Below are positions 17,215-26,583 of a stretch of DNA of 64,000 nucleotides, one piece after another; positions within the stretch are counted from its first letter, which is position 1; every line of letters begins with the position of its first letter. The DNA is taken from the NCBI RefSeq assembly GCF_002002885.1, contig NZ_CP019510.1, positions 5,766,001-5,830,000 of the forward strand, given 5' to 3'. A program made the position numbers and the translations under genes. The notes beneath the pieces were generated by a model. It searched no databases. It was not told the DNA's origin and worked only from the letters and a program-made list of their open reading frames with translations. Origin of the DNA: Janthinobacterium sp. LM6. GTDB lineage: Bacteria; Pseudomonadota; Gammaproteobacteria; Burkholderiales; Burkholderiaceae_D.

Positions 17215-19038
17215 ATGGACGGCGGCATGCACAACGGGCAGCGCAGCCTGTGGGATATCCTGGGCACGGAGCCGACCGGCGACGAGCGCGCCCTCAAGCG
17301 CGCGTATGCGAAGCGCCTGAAGGTGACGCGTCCCGAAGACGATCCGGCCGCCTTCCAGGAGCTGCGTGAAGCGTATGAATACGCGCTGCGCCATGCATCC
17401 CATTTTGCCGGGGAACTGTCGGAAGCGGAATCGGCCGGGGCCGAGGCGGAAGCCCTGGAAACGCCAGAAGCGCCACCCATGGAACCGGCCGACCTGTGGG
17501 GCGTCATCGACGAGGCGGCGCAGGAAGCGCCTGCGGAACTGTGGGGCATCATTGCCCAGGAACCGGCTCCGCCCCCGGAACAATGGGGCGTGGTCGCCAT
17601 CGACCCGGCGCAGGAAGCGGCCAGCCTTTGGCAAGGCTGCCAGGCGCTGGCGCGGCACGCGGATGCCGGCGAGGTGCTGACCCGCGTGCTGCAAGACGAC
17701 ACCATGCTTAACCTCGACGTGCGCGAGGAATTCGAGCTGTGCGCGCTGCGCTATTGCGCCAGCGCCGGCTACGACCTGTCGCTGCGCCAGGCCCTGTTCG
17801 AGCTGCTGGGCTGGGACCACGATTTTTCCTACCTGGCGCGCAGCCATGCGGATCTGGTGCGCAGCGCCGTGCAGCGCTACCGGGCGGACCGCTCGTTCGC
17901 CCATTTCAGCGACAACCGCGACAGCTATCCGGGCCTGGACTGCATCATGTCGCAGCAGTCGCCATCGGCCTACGCGCGCCAGCTGTTCGACCAAAAATTC
18001 ACGCTGCAGCTGCGCGAGCTGCTGCATACGATACGCTGGCAGCACGGCGAGATGCTGGCCTACAAACTCGATACGGACCTGTTCGAGCAGTGGGAACACG
18101 CCGTTCATGCAAAGCGCTACTTCAAGCAGACGGCGCTGGCCTCGGGGGGCCTGGGTTTCATGCTGCACTTCATGCTCGCGGGCGTGCTCGATGCGGCCGG
18201 TTTCAAGCTCGGCGACACGGCTGCCTATGCCAGCCTGCTAGGCTTCCAGGCATTCGCCTTTGGCCTGCTGGCCATGCATGCCTTGCGCTGGCCGGCGCCG
18301 CTGTTCACGCAGCTAGATACACTCCAGGAAGCGCTGCAGGAACGCCTGCCCACGCTGTGGCAGCGGCCCGGCTTGCGACAGCTGGGCTGGATCGCGCCCT
18401 ATCTCGTGCTGGCCTTGCTGCTGTTCCTGCCCGAACGCGGCGAGACCGTGCGCCTCGTCACCGCGGCCGGTTTGTGCGCGTCGGCCCTGCTCGCGTATGC
18501 GCTGAACCGCCAGCTGCTGCATGGCATGCTGCTGTTCCTGTGTCTGGGCCTGTCGCTGTTCGCCGCCATGTTCATGAGTGGCAAAGGCCCTGCGGCGCTG
18601 GCCATCGGCGAAGCCATGCCATTGATGTTTTGCCTGGCGGCGCTGGCCCTGCGCAGCGCCACCGGCCTGTATGGCGATTGCGGCTGGCCGGAGGCGCTCT
18701 TGCCCCGCCTGCGCGCGGCATGGCTGGTCGGCTGCGCGGGCTTGCTGCTGCAACTGTACTTGCAACTGCTGCCGGCCGCCTTCGTCGGCGCCGCGCTATA
18801 TGTCTGGTCGTGCGCCGGCTTGCTGTTTTCCCCCAGCGATTTCAAATGGAAGACGATCTGGCCGGTGGTGCTGGTGCCGTCCATCGCCACTTTCGTGCTG
18901 GCAGGCCAAGCCCCGGCCATCCGCGCCATGCAGATGATGCACAACAGCGTGGAGCTGGCCCTGGCCGTGCTGTATTTCACCATGTGCTACATCTACAAGA
19001 CCTACGGCAAATCCTTCTCCAAATCCGGGCTGTCATAA
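17215..19038 (+). CDS. Membrane-anchored J-domain-like protein, HscC partner (DjlB/DjlC type)
   Basis: 607 residues; the ATG follows the hscC stop directly. Residues about 12-60 form a J-like helical hairpin (LWDILGTEPTGDERALKRAY, then RLKVTRPEDDPAAFQELREA). Where canonical J proteins have HPD, this has RPE, so the J domain is non-canonical, as in the HscC-associated class. Residues about 95-130 hold three short repeats around LWGVI, LWGII and QWGVV in an acidic Ala/Pro-rich linker. A soluble helical middle and about nine hydrophobic helices from about residue 310 onward put the J domain on an inner-membrane anchor. Inferred role: recruiting HscC to the membrane. Confidence 0.75.
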   Translation: MDGGMHNGQRSLWDILGTEPTGDERALKRAYAKRLKVTRPEDDPAAFQELREAYEYALRHASHFAGELSEAESAGAEAEALETPEAPPMEPADLWGVIDEAAQEAPAELWGIIAQEPAPPPEQWGVVAIDPAQEAASLWQGCQALARHADAGEVLTRVLQDDTMLNLDVREEFELCALRYCASAGYDLSLRQALFELLGWDHDFSYLARSHADLVRSAVQRYRADRSFAHFSDNRDSYPGLDCIMSQQSPSAYARQLFDQKFTLQLRELLHTIRWQHGEMLAYKLDTDLFEQWEHAVHAKRYFKQTALASGGLGFMLHFMLAGVLDAAGFKLGDTAAYASLLGFQAFAFGLLAMHALRWPAPLFTQLDTLQEALQERLPTLWQRPGLRQLGWIAPYLVLALLLFLPERGETVRLVTAAGLCASALLAYALNRQLLHGMLLFLCLGLSLFAAMFMSGKGPAALAIGEAMPLMFCLAALALRSATGLYGDCGWPEALLPRLRAAWLVGCAGLLLQLYLQLLPAAFVGAALYVWSCAGLLFSPSDFKWKTIWPVVLVPSIATFVLAGQAPAIRAMQMMHNSVELALAVLYFTMCYIYKTYGKSFSKSGLS

Positions 19039-19086
19039 TCAGCTCCAAGAATTCAACCGCAACCACTTCACACCGAAACAAGCGCC

Positions 19087-21441
19087 ATGTCCACACAAAC
19101 CAATTTATTTGACGATGCCCAGCCTGAGCCGATCGAGCCGGATGAACCGGTATTCGACGGCGAAGCGCTGACCCTCTCCACCTTTGCCGAGCGCGCCTAT
19201 CTCGATTACGCCATCTCCGTCGTCAAGGGCCGCGCCCTGCCCGACGTGTGCGACGGCCAGAAACCCGTGCAGCGCCGCATCCTGTATGCGATGAATGAGC
19301 TGGGCTTGAATTCCACGGCGAAGCCGCGCAAATCGGCGGCCGTGGTCGGCGACGTGCTGGGTAAACTGCATCCGCATGGCGACCAGTCCGTGTACGACGC
19401 GCTGGTGCGCATGGCGCAGGACTTTTCCTTGCGCTACCCGCTGATCGATGGCCAGGGCAACTTCGGCTCGCGCGATGGCGATGGCGCCGCGGCCATGCGT
19501 TACACGGAAGCGCGCCTGACGCCGATCGCCAAGCTGCTGATGGATGAAATCGGCATGGGCACCGTGGACTTCCAGCCCAACTACGACGGCTCGACGGAAG
19601 AACCGAAGCTGCTGCCGGCCCGCCTGCCGATGGTGCTGCTCAATGGCGCTTCCGGCATCGCCGTGGGCCTGGCGACGGAAATCCCGTCGCACAACCTGGC
19701 GGAAGTGGCAAAAGCGGCTGTTGCCATGATCCGCGATCCGAAGATGACGCACGCCGAACTGATGGCCATCATTCCTGGCCCGGACTTCCCCGGCGGCGGC
19801 CAGATCATCACGCCGCCGTCGCAAATTCAGGACATGTACGCGAGCGGCCGTGGCAGCATGAAAGTGCGCGCGCGCTGGAAGATCGAAGAACTGGCGCGCG
19901 GCCAGTGGCAAGCCGTCGTGACGGAACTGCCGCCGGGTACCTCGTCGCAAAAGGTACTGGAAGAAATCGAGGAACTGACGAATCCGAAGATCAAGCTGGG
20001 CAAGAAGGCGCTGTCGCCGGACCAGGTGGCCCTGAAGGCGCTGATCCTCAATTCGCTCGACACCATCCGCGACGAATCGGGCCGTGCCGCGCCCGTGCGC
20101 CTCGTGTTCGAGCCGAAATCGAAGAACCAGGACCAGACGGAATTCATGCTGATGCTGCTGGCGCACACCTCGCTGGAATCATCGACCTCGATCAACCTGG
20201 TGATGATCGGCGGCGATGGCCGTCCGCGCCAGAAGGGCCTGGGCGACATCCTGCGCGAGTGGATCGACTTCCGCTTCGAGACCGTCACGCGCCGCACCGG
20301 CTACAAACTGGGCAAGGTCAAGGACCGCATCCATATCCTGGAAGGACGCGAAGCGATCCTGCTCAATATCGACAAGGTAATCCAGATCATCCGCAATTCG
20401 GATGAACCGAAGGCGGCCCTGATCGAGGCGTTCAAGCTATCCGAACGCCAGGCCGACGACATCCTGGAAATCCGCTTGCGCCAGCTGGCGCGCCTGGAAA
20501 CGATCAAGATCCAGCAGGAACTGGCCGAGCTGCGCAAGGAAGAAAAGTCGCTGCAAGACCTGCTCGACAACCCGGGCTCGATGAAGCGCGCCATCATCCG
20601 CGAGATCGAGGCCGACGCCAAGCAGTTTGGCGACGCGCGCCGCACCCTGATCGAGGAAGCGCAGAAAGCCGTGGCCGAACAGAAGGTCGTCGATGAACCC
20701 GTCACCGTCATCATTTCGGAAAAAGGCTGGGTGCGCGCACGCACCGGTATCGGCCACGATGCGGCGCAATTCACCTTCAAGGCGGGCGACAGCCTGCATG
20801 GCGCCTTCGAGTGCCGCACGGTCGATACCCTGCTGGGCTTTGGCAACAACGGCAAGATTTACTCGGTTCCCGTCTCGGCGCTGCCCAACGCGCGCGGCGA
20901 CGGCGTGCCGATCACGACCTTGTGCGACCTGAGCGGCGGCACTCCCGGCAACGCCGTGCGCATCCTCCATTACTTTGCGGGCAATGGCGCCACCAATTTA
21001 CTGCTGGCGTCGAGCGCCGGCTACGGCTTCATCGCCAAGGCAGGCGACATGACGAGCCGTCTGAAAGGCGGCAAGGCCTTCATCACCCTGGACGATGGCG
21101 ACGTGCCTCTGGCGCCCAAAGTCATTCCCGAGGCGGCCAGCGCCCTGGCCTGCCTGACGGAAGGCGCGCGCCTGCTCGTGTTCGGCCTCGATGAAATGAA
21201 AACCCTGTCCAAAGGCGGCACGGGCGTCAAGCTGATCGACCTCGATGCCAAGGACAAGCTGCTGGCCGTGCAGCCAATCACCCAGCGCGGCGTGGTGGTC
21301 TCGGGCATCGGCCGAGCATCGAGACCGCAGGATGCGTCGCTGGGCGCCACGGCCCTGGCCGAGCACTTCGGCAAGCGCGCGAAGAAGGGCAAGGCGCTGG
21401 CGGCCAAGCTGAAACCGGTCTCCATGGCGGCCATCGGCTGA
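19087..21441 (+). CDS. parC: DNA topoisomerase IV subunit A (ParC)
   Basis: 784 residues. The winged-helix region has [19 protein letters not shown], and [18 protein letters not shown] carries the catalytic Tyr (R-Y-T). The quinolone-determining segment reads [38 protein letters not shown] and [11 protein letters not shown] are also conserved. A shortened C-terminal beta-pinwheel (about residues 520-770), with no GyrA box seen, supports ParC over GyrA. It works with ParE. It lies 48 bp after the J-protein gene and ends at a strong terminator. Confidence 0.95.
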   Translation: MSTQTNLFDDAQPEPIEPDEPVFDGEALTLSTFAERAYLDYAISVVKGRALPDVCDGQKPVQRRILYAMNELGLNSTAKPRKSAAVVGDVLGKLHPHGDQSVYDALVRMAQDFSLRYPLIDGQGNFGSRDGDGAAAMRYTEARLTPIAKLLMDEIGMGTVDFQPNYDGSTEEPKLLPARLPMVLLNGASGIAVGLATEIPSHNLAEVAKAAVAMIRDPKMTHAELMAIIPGPDFPGGGQIITPPSQIQDMYASGRGSMKVRARWKIEELARGQWQAVVTELPPGTSSQKVLEEIEELTNPKIKLGKKALSPDQVALKALILNSLDTIRDESGRAAPVRLVFEPKSKNQDQTEFMLMLLAHTSLESSTSINLVMIGGDGRPRQKGLGDILREWIDFRFETVTRRTGYKLGKVKDRIHILEGREAILLNIDKVIQIIRNSDEPKAALIEAFKLSERQADDILEIRLRQLARLETIKIQQELAELRKEEKSLQDLLDNPGSMKRAIIREIEADAKQFGDARRTLIEEAQKAVAEQKVVDEPVTVIISEKGWVRARTGIGHDAAQFTFKAGDSLHGAFECRTVDTLLGFGNNGKIYSVPVSALPNARGDGVPITTLCDLSGGTPGNAVRILHYFAGNGATNLLLASSAGYGFIAKAGDMTSRLKGGKAFITLDDGDVPLAPKVIPEAASALACLTEGARLLVFGLDEMKTLSKGGTGVKLIDLDAKDKLLAVQPITQRGVVVSGIGRASRPQDASLGATALAEHFGKRAKKGKALAAKLKPVSMAAIG

Positions 21442-21460
21442 TCGCCATCCGGTCATACGA

Positions 21461-21487
21461 AAAGACAGGTTCGCCTGTCTTTTTTTT
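21461..21487 (+). terminator. Intrinsic terminator after parC
   Basis: The hairpin AAAGACAGG-TTCG-CCTGTCTTT (21461-21482) with a UUCG-type tetraloop runs into T8 (21480-21487). It closes the parE-hscC-J-parC unit 20 bp after the parC stop. Confidence 0.92.
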
Positions 21488-21534
21488 CGCCCATCACCTC
21501 GCAGCGGCGCAGGAAAAAATATTTCACAGATAAT

Positions 21535-21589
21535 TTGACAGATATGTCCCGCGTTACCGTTATCCCTGCAGGCATGCCACCGGCATGCC
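21535..21589 (+). promoter_or_regulatory. Promoter and tandem palindromes upstream of the small HTH gene
   Basis: TTGACA at 21535-21540, a 17-bp spacer and a weak CGTTAT at 21558-21563 form a plausible promoter. Right at the expected start point, the 8-bp palindrome GGCATGCC occurs twice (21571-21578 and 21582-21589) with 3 bp between, so repeat centres are 11 bp (one helical turn) apart. This looks like an operator for a dimeric regulator, possibly the HTH protein itself; it could also form a 5'-UTR hairpin. Confidence 0.5.
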
Positions 21590-21628
21590 GCACACGGACA
21601 GGAGAACAAGGATGACAAACAACGTTTC

Positions 21629-21829
21629 ATGCAGGCTGCCATGCAGCGCCTGACCCCGGCCGAACGGCGGGTGGCGGCCATGGCGGCCGAAGGATTGCCG
21701 TATAAAAGCATCGCCAGGGAACTGGGCAAGTCGCCGGCCACCGTGCGCAACCAGCTGCATGCGATTTACCAGAAGCTGGGCGTGGACAACCGCACGGCGC
21801 TCGCCTGCAAACTGCGCGACACGCCTTAA
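21629..21829 (+). CDS. Stand-alone LuxR-type helix-turn-helix protein
   Basis: 66 residues (MQAAMQRLTPAERRVAAMAA onward). Almost the whole protein is a LuxR C-terminal (GerE) DNA-binding domain: LTPAERRVAAMAAEGL, IARELGKSPATVRNQLHAIY and KLGVDNRTALACKL. There is no receiver or ligand domain. The start is uncertain: the best ribosome site (AGGAGAACAAGG) serves ATG 21612, which opens a different frame that stops after 13 codons at 21653. One more A in the run at 21617-21619 would join it in frame as MTKQRFMQAAM. Either ATG 21629 is used with a weak site or the gene carries an indel. Its stop overlaps the convergent gene. Confidence 0.65.
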   Translation: MQAAMQRLTPAERRVAAMAAEGLPYKSIARELGKSPATVRNQLHAIYQKLGVDNRTALACKLRDTP

Positions 21830-22173
21830 CGTCGCGACAAGCGCAGCACATCGGGCGTCGCTTCAACGATGTCGATCACCTCCTGCGCCCCGCTAACATC
21901 GCCCAGCGCATAACGGCCCATTCCCAGGGGCAGCAACCGGGTCACGGGGCCGGCGCGGGGCCGGTCATCGGGGCCGGGCGCCATGGACGTCAAGGTCGCC
22001 TCCCCTGGCGCCATGGCGCCGGCGGGCGCGCCGAACTCCAGCACCTTGCGGCCCTTGCGGCTGGGAGGAAAGGCGAAGGTGGCCGTGGGCCGGTACACCT
22101 CGATACCATCCGCATCCTCCTCGAAGGAATGCGTCCAGCTACCGCTGGGCAAAGCCATCGTCATGCCGTGCAT
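21826..22173 (-). CDS. Hypothetical protein, 115 residues
   Basis: Starts at ATG 22173 (MHGMTMALPSGSWTHSFEED), 26 bp after the stop of the metalloprotease-lectin gene on the same strand, so probably in its transcript. Its stop overlaps the convergent HTH gene by 4 bp. Features: WTHSFEEDADGIEVYRPTAT near the N-terminus and a Pro/Gly-rich middle. There is no signal peptide, membrane helix or known catalytic motif. The strand-rich N-terminus suggests a small beta domain. I do not recognise the family. Confidence 0.55.
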   Translation of the reverse strand: MHGMTMALPSGSWTHSFEEDADGIEVYRPTATFAFPPSRKGRKVLEFGAPAGAMAPGEATLTSMAPGPDDRPRAGPVTRLLPLGMGRYALGDVSGAQEVIDIVEATPDVLRLSRR

Positions 22174-22199
22174 GCCGCCTCCCGTTTAACAGATTGTCA

Positions 22200-23225
22200 T
22201 CAGAAACACGATACCACGCCGCCCAGGCTTTCATAGCCGCTCACGGAAGGCGACCAGGCCGTGCCATTCCACGCCTTGTGGAACAGGGCGCCATTCGTGC
22301 CCGTGACAAACACGTCGAGGCGGTTCGGCGCCCATGCCGTGGCGCGCGGACGCGAGGTGCAGATGCCGCCCAGGTTTTCAAACCCCGTCACGGAAGGCGA
22401 CCAGGCAGATCCATTCCACGCCTTGTGATACAGGGCGCTGTCCGTGCCGATGACAAAGACATCGAGCCGGTTGGGCGCCCACGACACGGCTTCCACTTCG
22501 CCCACGCAGATGCCGCCCAGGCGCTCGAAGCCGTCGTTGGAAGGGCCCCATTTCGCGCCATCCCACCACTTGTGGTACAGCGCGCCATCGGTGCCCGTCA
22601 CAAAAACGTCGAGACGGTTCGCCCCCCACGCCACCGCCTTCGGCGACGAGGTGCAGATACCGCCCAAGCGCTCATAGCCCGTCAGCGACGGCCCCCAGGC
22701 CGTGCCGTTCCACCACTTGTGGTACAAGGCCCGGTCCGTGCCGATGACGAAGACATCGAGGCGGTTCGGTCCCCAGGCCACGGCTTCCGGCTGGCCCAGA
22801 CAGATGCCGCCCATGGCTTCGTAACCCGTCAGCGACGGCCCCCAGGCCGCGCCATTCCACCACTTGTGGTACAGCGCCCGGTCCGTGCCGACGACAAACA
22901 CGTCGAGGCGGTTCGGACCCCAGGCCACGGCGCGCGGGTCGCCCACGCACAAGCCGCCCATCGCCTCATAGCCGGTCAGGGACGGTCCCCAGGCCGTGCC
23001 GTTCCACCATTTGTGAAACAAGCCGCTGTCGGTGCCCGTGACAAACACGTCGAGCCGGTTCGGCGCCCACGACACCACCTGCGGCGCACTGGTGCAGATG
23101 CCGCCCTGGCCTTCATAGCCGGTGACGGACGGCGCCCAGGCCGTGCCATTCCAGGCCTTGTGGTAGAGCGCGCGGTCCGTGCCGAGCACGAACACGTCGA
23201 GGCGGGTCGCGCCCCAGGCCACGAC
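22200..23225 (-). repeat. Seven tandem propeller repeats inside the metalloprotease gene
   Basis: Seven in-frame units of about 147 bp encode W(G/A)xxRLDVFVxGTDxALxHKxWNGxxWxPS. Units 3 and 4 are almost identical at the protein level; units 1 and 7 are the most divergent, and unit 7 ends the protein. Seven units match a closed seven-bladed propeller. Confidence 0.9.
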
Positions 23226-24509
23226 GGGAGAAGAGCTCTGGCGCGGCGTGGCGCCTGCGCCTGTGCCGCCCGTGCCGATGCTGGCGCGCGGGCCATCGAG
23301 ACAGGCCTGCATGCGCGCCACCTGGCCCGCCGTAAACATGAACATGGCGGGATCGTCGACGTAATCCATGTAGTTCATGAACATGTCGCCATTCGGCCCG
23401 TTGCTGCAGGAAACGTGGGGGAACGAAGGCTGGCCCGTGTTCGGCCCGCCCTGGTTCGGCGTATCGGCCACGTTGTCCGTGCCCGAGCACCCAGTGCCGT
23501 CGTCGCCCCAGATATGATTCAGGTTCAGCCAATGGCCGATTTCATGCGTGGCCGTGCGCCCCAGGTGGAACGGCGGCGCGGCCGTGCCCGTCGTGCCGAA
23601 GGCCGATTGCAGGATCACCACGCCGTCAGTGGCGGCCGGGCCGCCGGGGAACTGCGCGTAGCCCAGCAAACCGCCACCGAGCTGGCACACCCAGATATTC
23701 AGGTAGCTGTCGGCCGGCCAGGCATCCATGCCGCCCGTTGCCTGCGACTTGACGGCATCGTCCGCGCCAAACGAGGCGACCGTCGTCTGGCGCCGCTCGA
23801 TGCCGCTGGTGGCCGCGCCATGCGGATCGGTCGTGGCCAGCGCAAACTCGACGCGCGCATCGGCCGTCAGCGGCAAAAATGGCGCCGGCGTGCTGTTCAC
23901 ATCCGGGTTGACGCGCCGGAAATCGCGATTGAGGACATCGATCTGGCTGGCGATCTGCGCATCCGAAATATTCTGCGCGGCCGTATTCCACACCACGTGC
24001 ACCACCACTGGTATCTGCGTCACGCCGGAACGTCCGGCAATGCTGCTGTCACCCTCGTAGAGTCCGGCCAGATTTTCAATATCGGCGCGCACATTCGCAT
24101 AGGATGGATCTTCGGTCAGCAAGCGGCGATGCACGTCCATCGTGGCGCAGGTGCGCGTCTGCGGCGTACCGCCACCCTGCCCTCCGCCTCCGCCATTGCC
24201 ACCGCCACCATCGCCGCCCATGCCGCCGCCACCGATCTGCATGCAGCTGGTGCCCGCCATGCCTTGCGGCGCCTGCTGCATGCCGCCACCCGGCATGGCG
24301 CCGGCATCCGCGGCGGCAGCGCCCTGGGCGAGCGCCGCCTGGTCCGCGTACGACACGCCCAGGCGCGGCCCCGGCATGGCGTCACCGCCCACCGCATCAG
24401 CATCGGCCTGCATGTTGCCCTCGACCGGCATCGCCTGCATGGCGGACATGGCTGGCGCACCTTCAGCCGAACCGGTAGCCGGTGATTTTTTCGTTTTAGC
24501 GGTGTTCAT
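22200..24509 (-). CDS. M43-type metalloprotease fused to a seven-repeat lectin-like beta-propeller
   Basis: 769 residues from ATG 24509 (ribosome site GGGAG). Residues 1-125 are Ala/Met/Gly-rich, with a run of Gly near 100-115, and contain no obvious Sec signal peptide. Residues about 130-415 are an M43 (pappalysin-like) peptidase: zinc site [11 protein letters not shown] from H322, and a later Met-turn region in [11 protein letters not shown]. From residue 429, seven repeats of about 49 residues carry the core NRLDVFV-GTD-ALYHK-WNG-WGPS-GYE-GG, as in PLL-type fucose-binding propellers. Inferred: an exported protease targeted to glycans; the export route is unclear. The 9-mer GCCAGATCA occurs twice (24531, 24570) just upstream. 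Confidence 0.82.
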   Translation of the reverse strand: MNTAKTKKSPATGSAEGAPAMSAMQAMPVEGNMQADADAVGGDAMPGPRLGVSYADQAALAQGAAAADAGAMPGGGMQQAPQGMAGTSCMQIGGGGMGGDGGGGNGGGGGQGGGTPQTRTCATMDVHRRLLTEDPSYANVRADIENLAGLYEGDSSIAGRSGVTQIPVVVHVVWNTAAQNISDAQIASQIDVLNRDFRRVNPDVNSTPAPFLPLTADARVEFALATTDPHGAATSGIERRQTTVASFGADDAVKSQATGGMDAWPADSYLNIWVCQLGGGLLGYAQFPGGPAATDGVVILQSAFGTTGTAAPPFHLGRTATHEIGHWLNLNHIWGDDGTGCSGTDNVADTPNQGGPNTGQPSFPHVSCSNGPNGDMFMNYMDYVDDPAMFMFTAGQVARMQACLDGPRASIGTGGTGAGATPRQSSSPVVAWGATRLDVFVLGTDRALYHKAWNGTAWAPSVTGYEGQGGICTSAPQVVSWAPNRLDVFVTGTDSGLFHKWWNGTAWGPSLTGYEAMGGLCVGDPRAVAWGPNRLDVFVVGTDRALYHKWWNGAAWGPSLTGYEAMGGICLGQPEAVAWGPNRLDVFVIGTDRALYHKWWNGTAWGPSLTGYERLGGICTSSPKAVAWGANRLDVFVTGTDGALYHKWWDGAKWGPSNDGFERLGGICVGEVEAVSWAPNRLDVFVIGTDSALYHKAWNGSAWSPSVTGFENLGGICTSRPRATAWAPNRLDVFVTGTNGALFHKAWNGTAWSPSVSGYESLGGVVSCF

Positions 24510-24616
24510 GGTGTCTCCCTTCGTCTGTTTGCCAGATCACTATGGCACGGCGAAAAGAGGAGCATTTGCGCCAGATCAAGACTGGCAAGCGGTGCCAAGG
24601 AAAAGTGGCAGACGAA

Positions 24617-24646
24617 AAAAAAGACAGCCGAAGCTGTCTTTTGGGT
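24617..24646 (-). terminator. Terminator of the Ala/Lys-rich protein gene
   Basis: The hairpin AAAAGACAGC-CGAA-GCTGTCTTTT (24619-24642) reads into T8 on the minus strand. It lies 29 bp beyond the stop of the gene that ends at 24675. Confidence 0.88.
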
Positions 24647-24674
24647 TTGCAGGCCGAGGCCCGCAAACAGGGCA

Positions 24675-25151
24675 TTACTTGGCGGCGGCGGCCTTGACTT
24701 CAGCGTCGGCCTTGGCCTTCACTTCTTCCGTCTTGGTGGCGGCGATGGCCTTGTCGGCGTTCGCTTCCACTTTTTCCTTGGCGACCTTGGCATCCGCTTT
24801 CACGGCGGTTTTGCCCGCTTTCGCATCGGCCTTGGCGGCAGCCTTGTCAGCCTTGGCTTGCGCCTTCATCTTGTCTTCCGGATCGGCATCGACCACTTTA
24901 TCGTGAGCCTTGGCCTTGGTTTTGTTCGCCTTGTGCTGGGCGTCGGCTTTCTTTTCGTCGGCCTTCATTTCTGCCTTGGCGACATTGGCGTCAGCCTTCG
25001 CATCGACTTTGGCTTCCTTGTTGGCAGCCTTGTTGATGTCATGCTGCGCAGACGCCTGGGCGCTGGCAACGGCTGGGGTAACTGGCGACGTTTGCGCGAT
25101 GGCAGCGGTAGCAAACAGGGTGGCGATCAGGGCGGCGAGTAATTTGTTCAT
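24675..25151 (-). CDS. Secreted Ala/Lys-rich repetitive protein (histone H1-like composition)
   Basis: 158 residues from ATG 25151 (AAAGG site upstream). The signal peptide is MNKLLAALIATLFATAAIAQ, cut after AIA. The mature protein is almost only Ala, Lys, Asp, Glu and Val in degenerate KADAKA-type units, giving a long amphipathic helix or disordered polycation/polyanion. It has no aromatic residues after the signal peptide, no Cys and no enzymatic motif. Candidate roles are a periplasmic stress or scaffold protein or a DNA/metal-binding coat. Monocistronic: its own terminator lies downstream and 214 bp of AT-rich DNA upstream. Confidence 0.7.
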   Translation of the reverse strand: MNKLLAALIATLFATAAIAQTSPVTPAVASAQASAQHDINKAANKEAKVDAKADANVAKAEMKADEKKADAQHKANKTKAKAHDKVVDADPEDKMKAQAKADKAAAKADAKAGKTAVKADAKVAKEKVEANADKAIAATKTEEVKAKADAEVKAAAAK

Positions 25152-25365
25152 GATGAGACCTTTCAATATGGTTTAATTTTATTCTTACTAAAGGCGGGCA
25201 AAATGTTCAAAATTTGCCAGGCATCGCGCTGTTTCTTGATGTAGCGCAATGGCATGACTTCATAGTAAAGATAACGGGCAAACCACACAGTGCGTTAGCG
25301 CACTCAACGGAAAATATATGCATTTCGGCAAACTTCCCATCGAGCGCTGCCGTACGCTGCAGGAC

Positions 25366-26583
25366 TCACACGCTGACGGCCAGGGCCGCGTGGCGCGCCG
25401 CCACCCACTCCTCGTTGGCCGGCTCCACGCCCACCACGATGCGGCTGGCATCGCTGGAAATGCGGCTGGCATTGCGCGCATTGGCCTGCGCGTCGAGCAC
25501 GGGACCAATAAAACCCAGCTCGGCGCAGATGCGCTGGCGCAGCTCGGCGCTGTGCTCCCCGATACCGGCCGTAAACACCAGCATGTCCAGCCCCCCCAGC
25601 ACGGCCGTCAGGGCGCCGATCTCGCGCACGATGCGGCGGATATATAAAGCCAGCGCGGCGCGGATGCGTTCGCCCGTCGCATCCTTCCGGTCCTGCTGCG
25701 CCAGCAAGACCGGCGGGTCGGCCGACACGCCCGACACGCCCAGCAAGCCCGATTCGTGGTACAGCACGTGCGCCACCTTTTCCAGCGACAGTTTTTCGAT
25801 TTCCATCAAATAGATCACGGCGCCAGGATCGAGCGAACCGCAGCGCGTGCCCATCATCAGGCCGTCGAGCGCGGAAAATCCCATGGTGGTGGCCACGCTG
25901 TGCAAATTATTCATGGCGCACAGGCTGGCGCCGCTGCCCAGGTGCGCCACGATGACCTTGCCGCGCGCGACAGCGCCGAAACGCTGCTCCAGCACCAGCG
26001 ACTGGTATTCGTACGACAGGCCGTGGAAGCCATAGCGGCGCAAGCCCCGCTCCCACGCATCGTACGGCAGTGCCAGCATCTGCTCGACCTGCGGCACCGT
26101 GTGGTGGAAGGCCGTGTCGAAGCACGCCACCTGGGCGATGTCGGGCCGCGATGTGAGCAGCACTTCGATCGCCTCAAGGGCGAACGGCTGGTGCAGGGGC
26201 GCCAGCGGGACGAAGCTTTTCAGGTCGGCCAATACGGTGAAATCGATGCGCACGGGGGCGAAATACTTGCTGCCGCCATGCACCACGCGGTGCGCCACGG
26301 CGCGCAGCGGACGCCCGTCCAGCTGCGCGACCACTTGCGCGCGGATGTATTCGAGGGCCGCGTGATGCGGCTGCTCCGGGTCCAGCTGCAAGGCGACTGC
26401 CGGCAGTCCGCCGGCGCGGTACGTGGCGTTTTCGCGGCCGATGCCTTCGACCTTGCCGCTCCATTGCGCCTGCTGCGGCAGCACGCCGCCCGCTTGCTCG
26501 AACAGGGCGAACTTGATGCTCGACGAGCCGCAATTGAGCACCAGGATCAGGGTGCCATCGGCATGGATGATTGGTGCGTTCAT
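25366..26583 (-). CDS. ackA: Acetate kinase
   Basis: 405 residues from ATG 26583. Family motifs: LVLNCGSSSIKFALF (phosphate-binding), RVVHGG, FDTAFHHTVP (catalytic Asp), RRYGFHGLSYEY, VAHLGSGASLCA, GLMMGTRCGSLDPG and FTAGIGEHS. It makes ATP and acetate from acetyl phosphate. It is the last gene of the array; its start overlaps the Pta stop by 4 bp (ATGA), so the acetyl-CoA to acetate steps are cotranslated. Length and motifs are normal. Confidence 0.95.
   Translation of the reverse strand: MNAPIIHADGTLILVLNCGSSSIKFALFEQAGGVLPQQAQWSGKVEGIGRENATYRAGGLPAVALQLDPEQPHHAALEYIRAQVVAQLDGRPLRAVAHRVVHGGSKYFAPVRIDFTVLADLKSFVPLAPLHQPFALEAIEVLLTSRPDIAQVACFDTAFHHTVPQVEQMLALPYDAWERGLRRYGFHGLSYEYQSLVLEQRFGAVARGKVIVAHLGSGASLCAMNNLHSVATTMGFSALDGLMMGTRCGSLDPGAVIYLMEIEKLSLEKVAHVLYHESGLLGVSGVSADPPVLLAQQDRKDATGERIRAALALYIRRIVREIGALTAVLGGLDMLVFTAGIGEHSAELRQRICAELGFIGPVLDAQANARNASRISSDASRIVVGVEPANEEWVAARHAALAVSV

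Noticed and set aside
15211-18168. 985-codon open frame opposite parE/hscC/J protein
   Set aside because: Runs across three well-identified genes on the other strand, with no domain and no ribosome site; a composition artefact.
22194-24485. 763-codon repetitive frame opposite the metalloprotease-lectin gene
   Set aside because: Its repeats are the reverse strand of the propeller repeats; the minus strand carries the zinc motif and a ribosome site.
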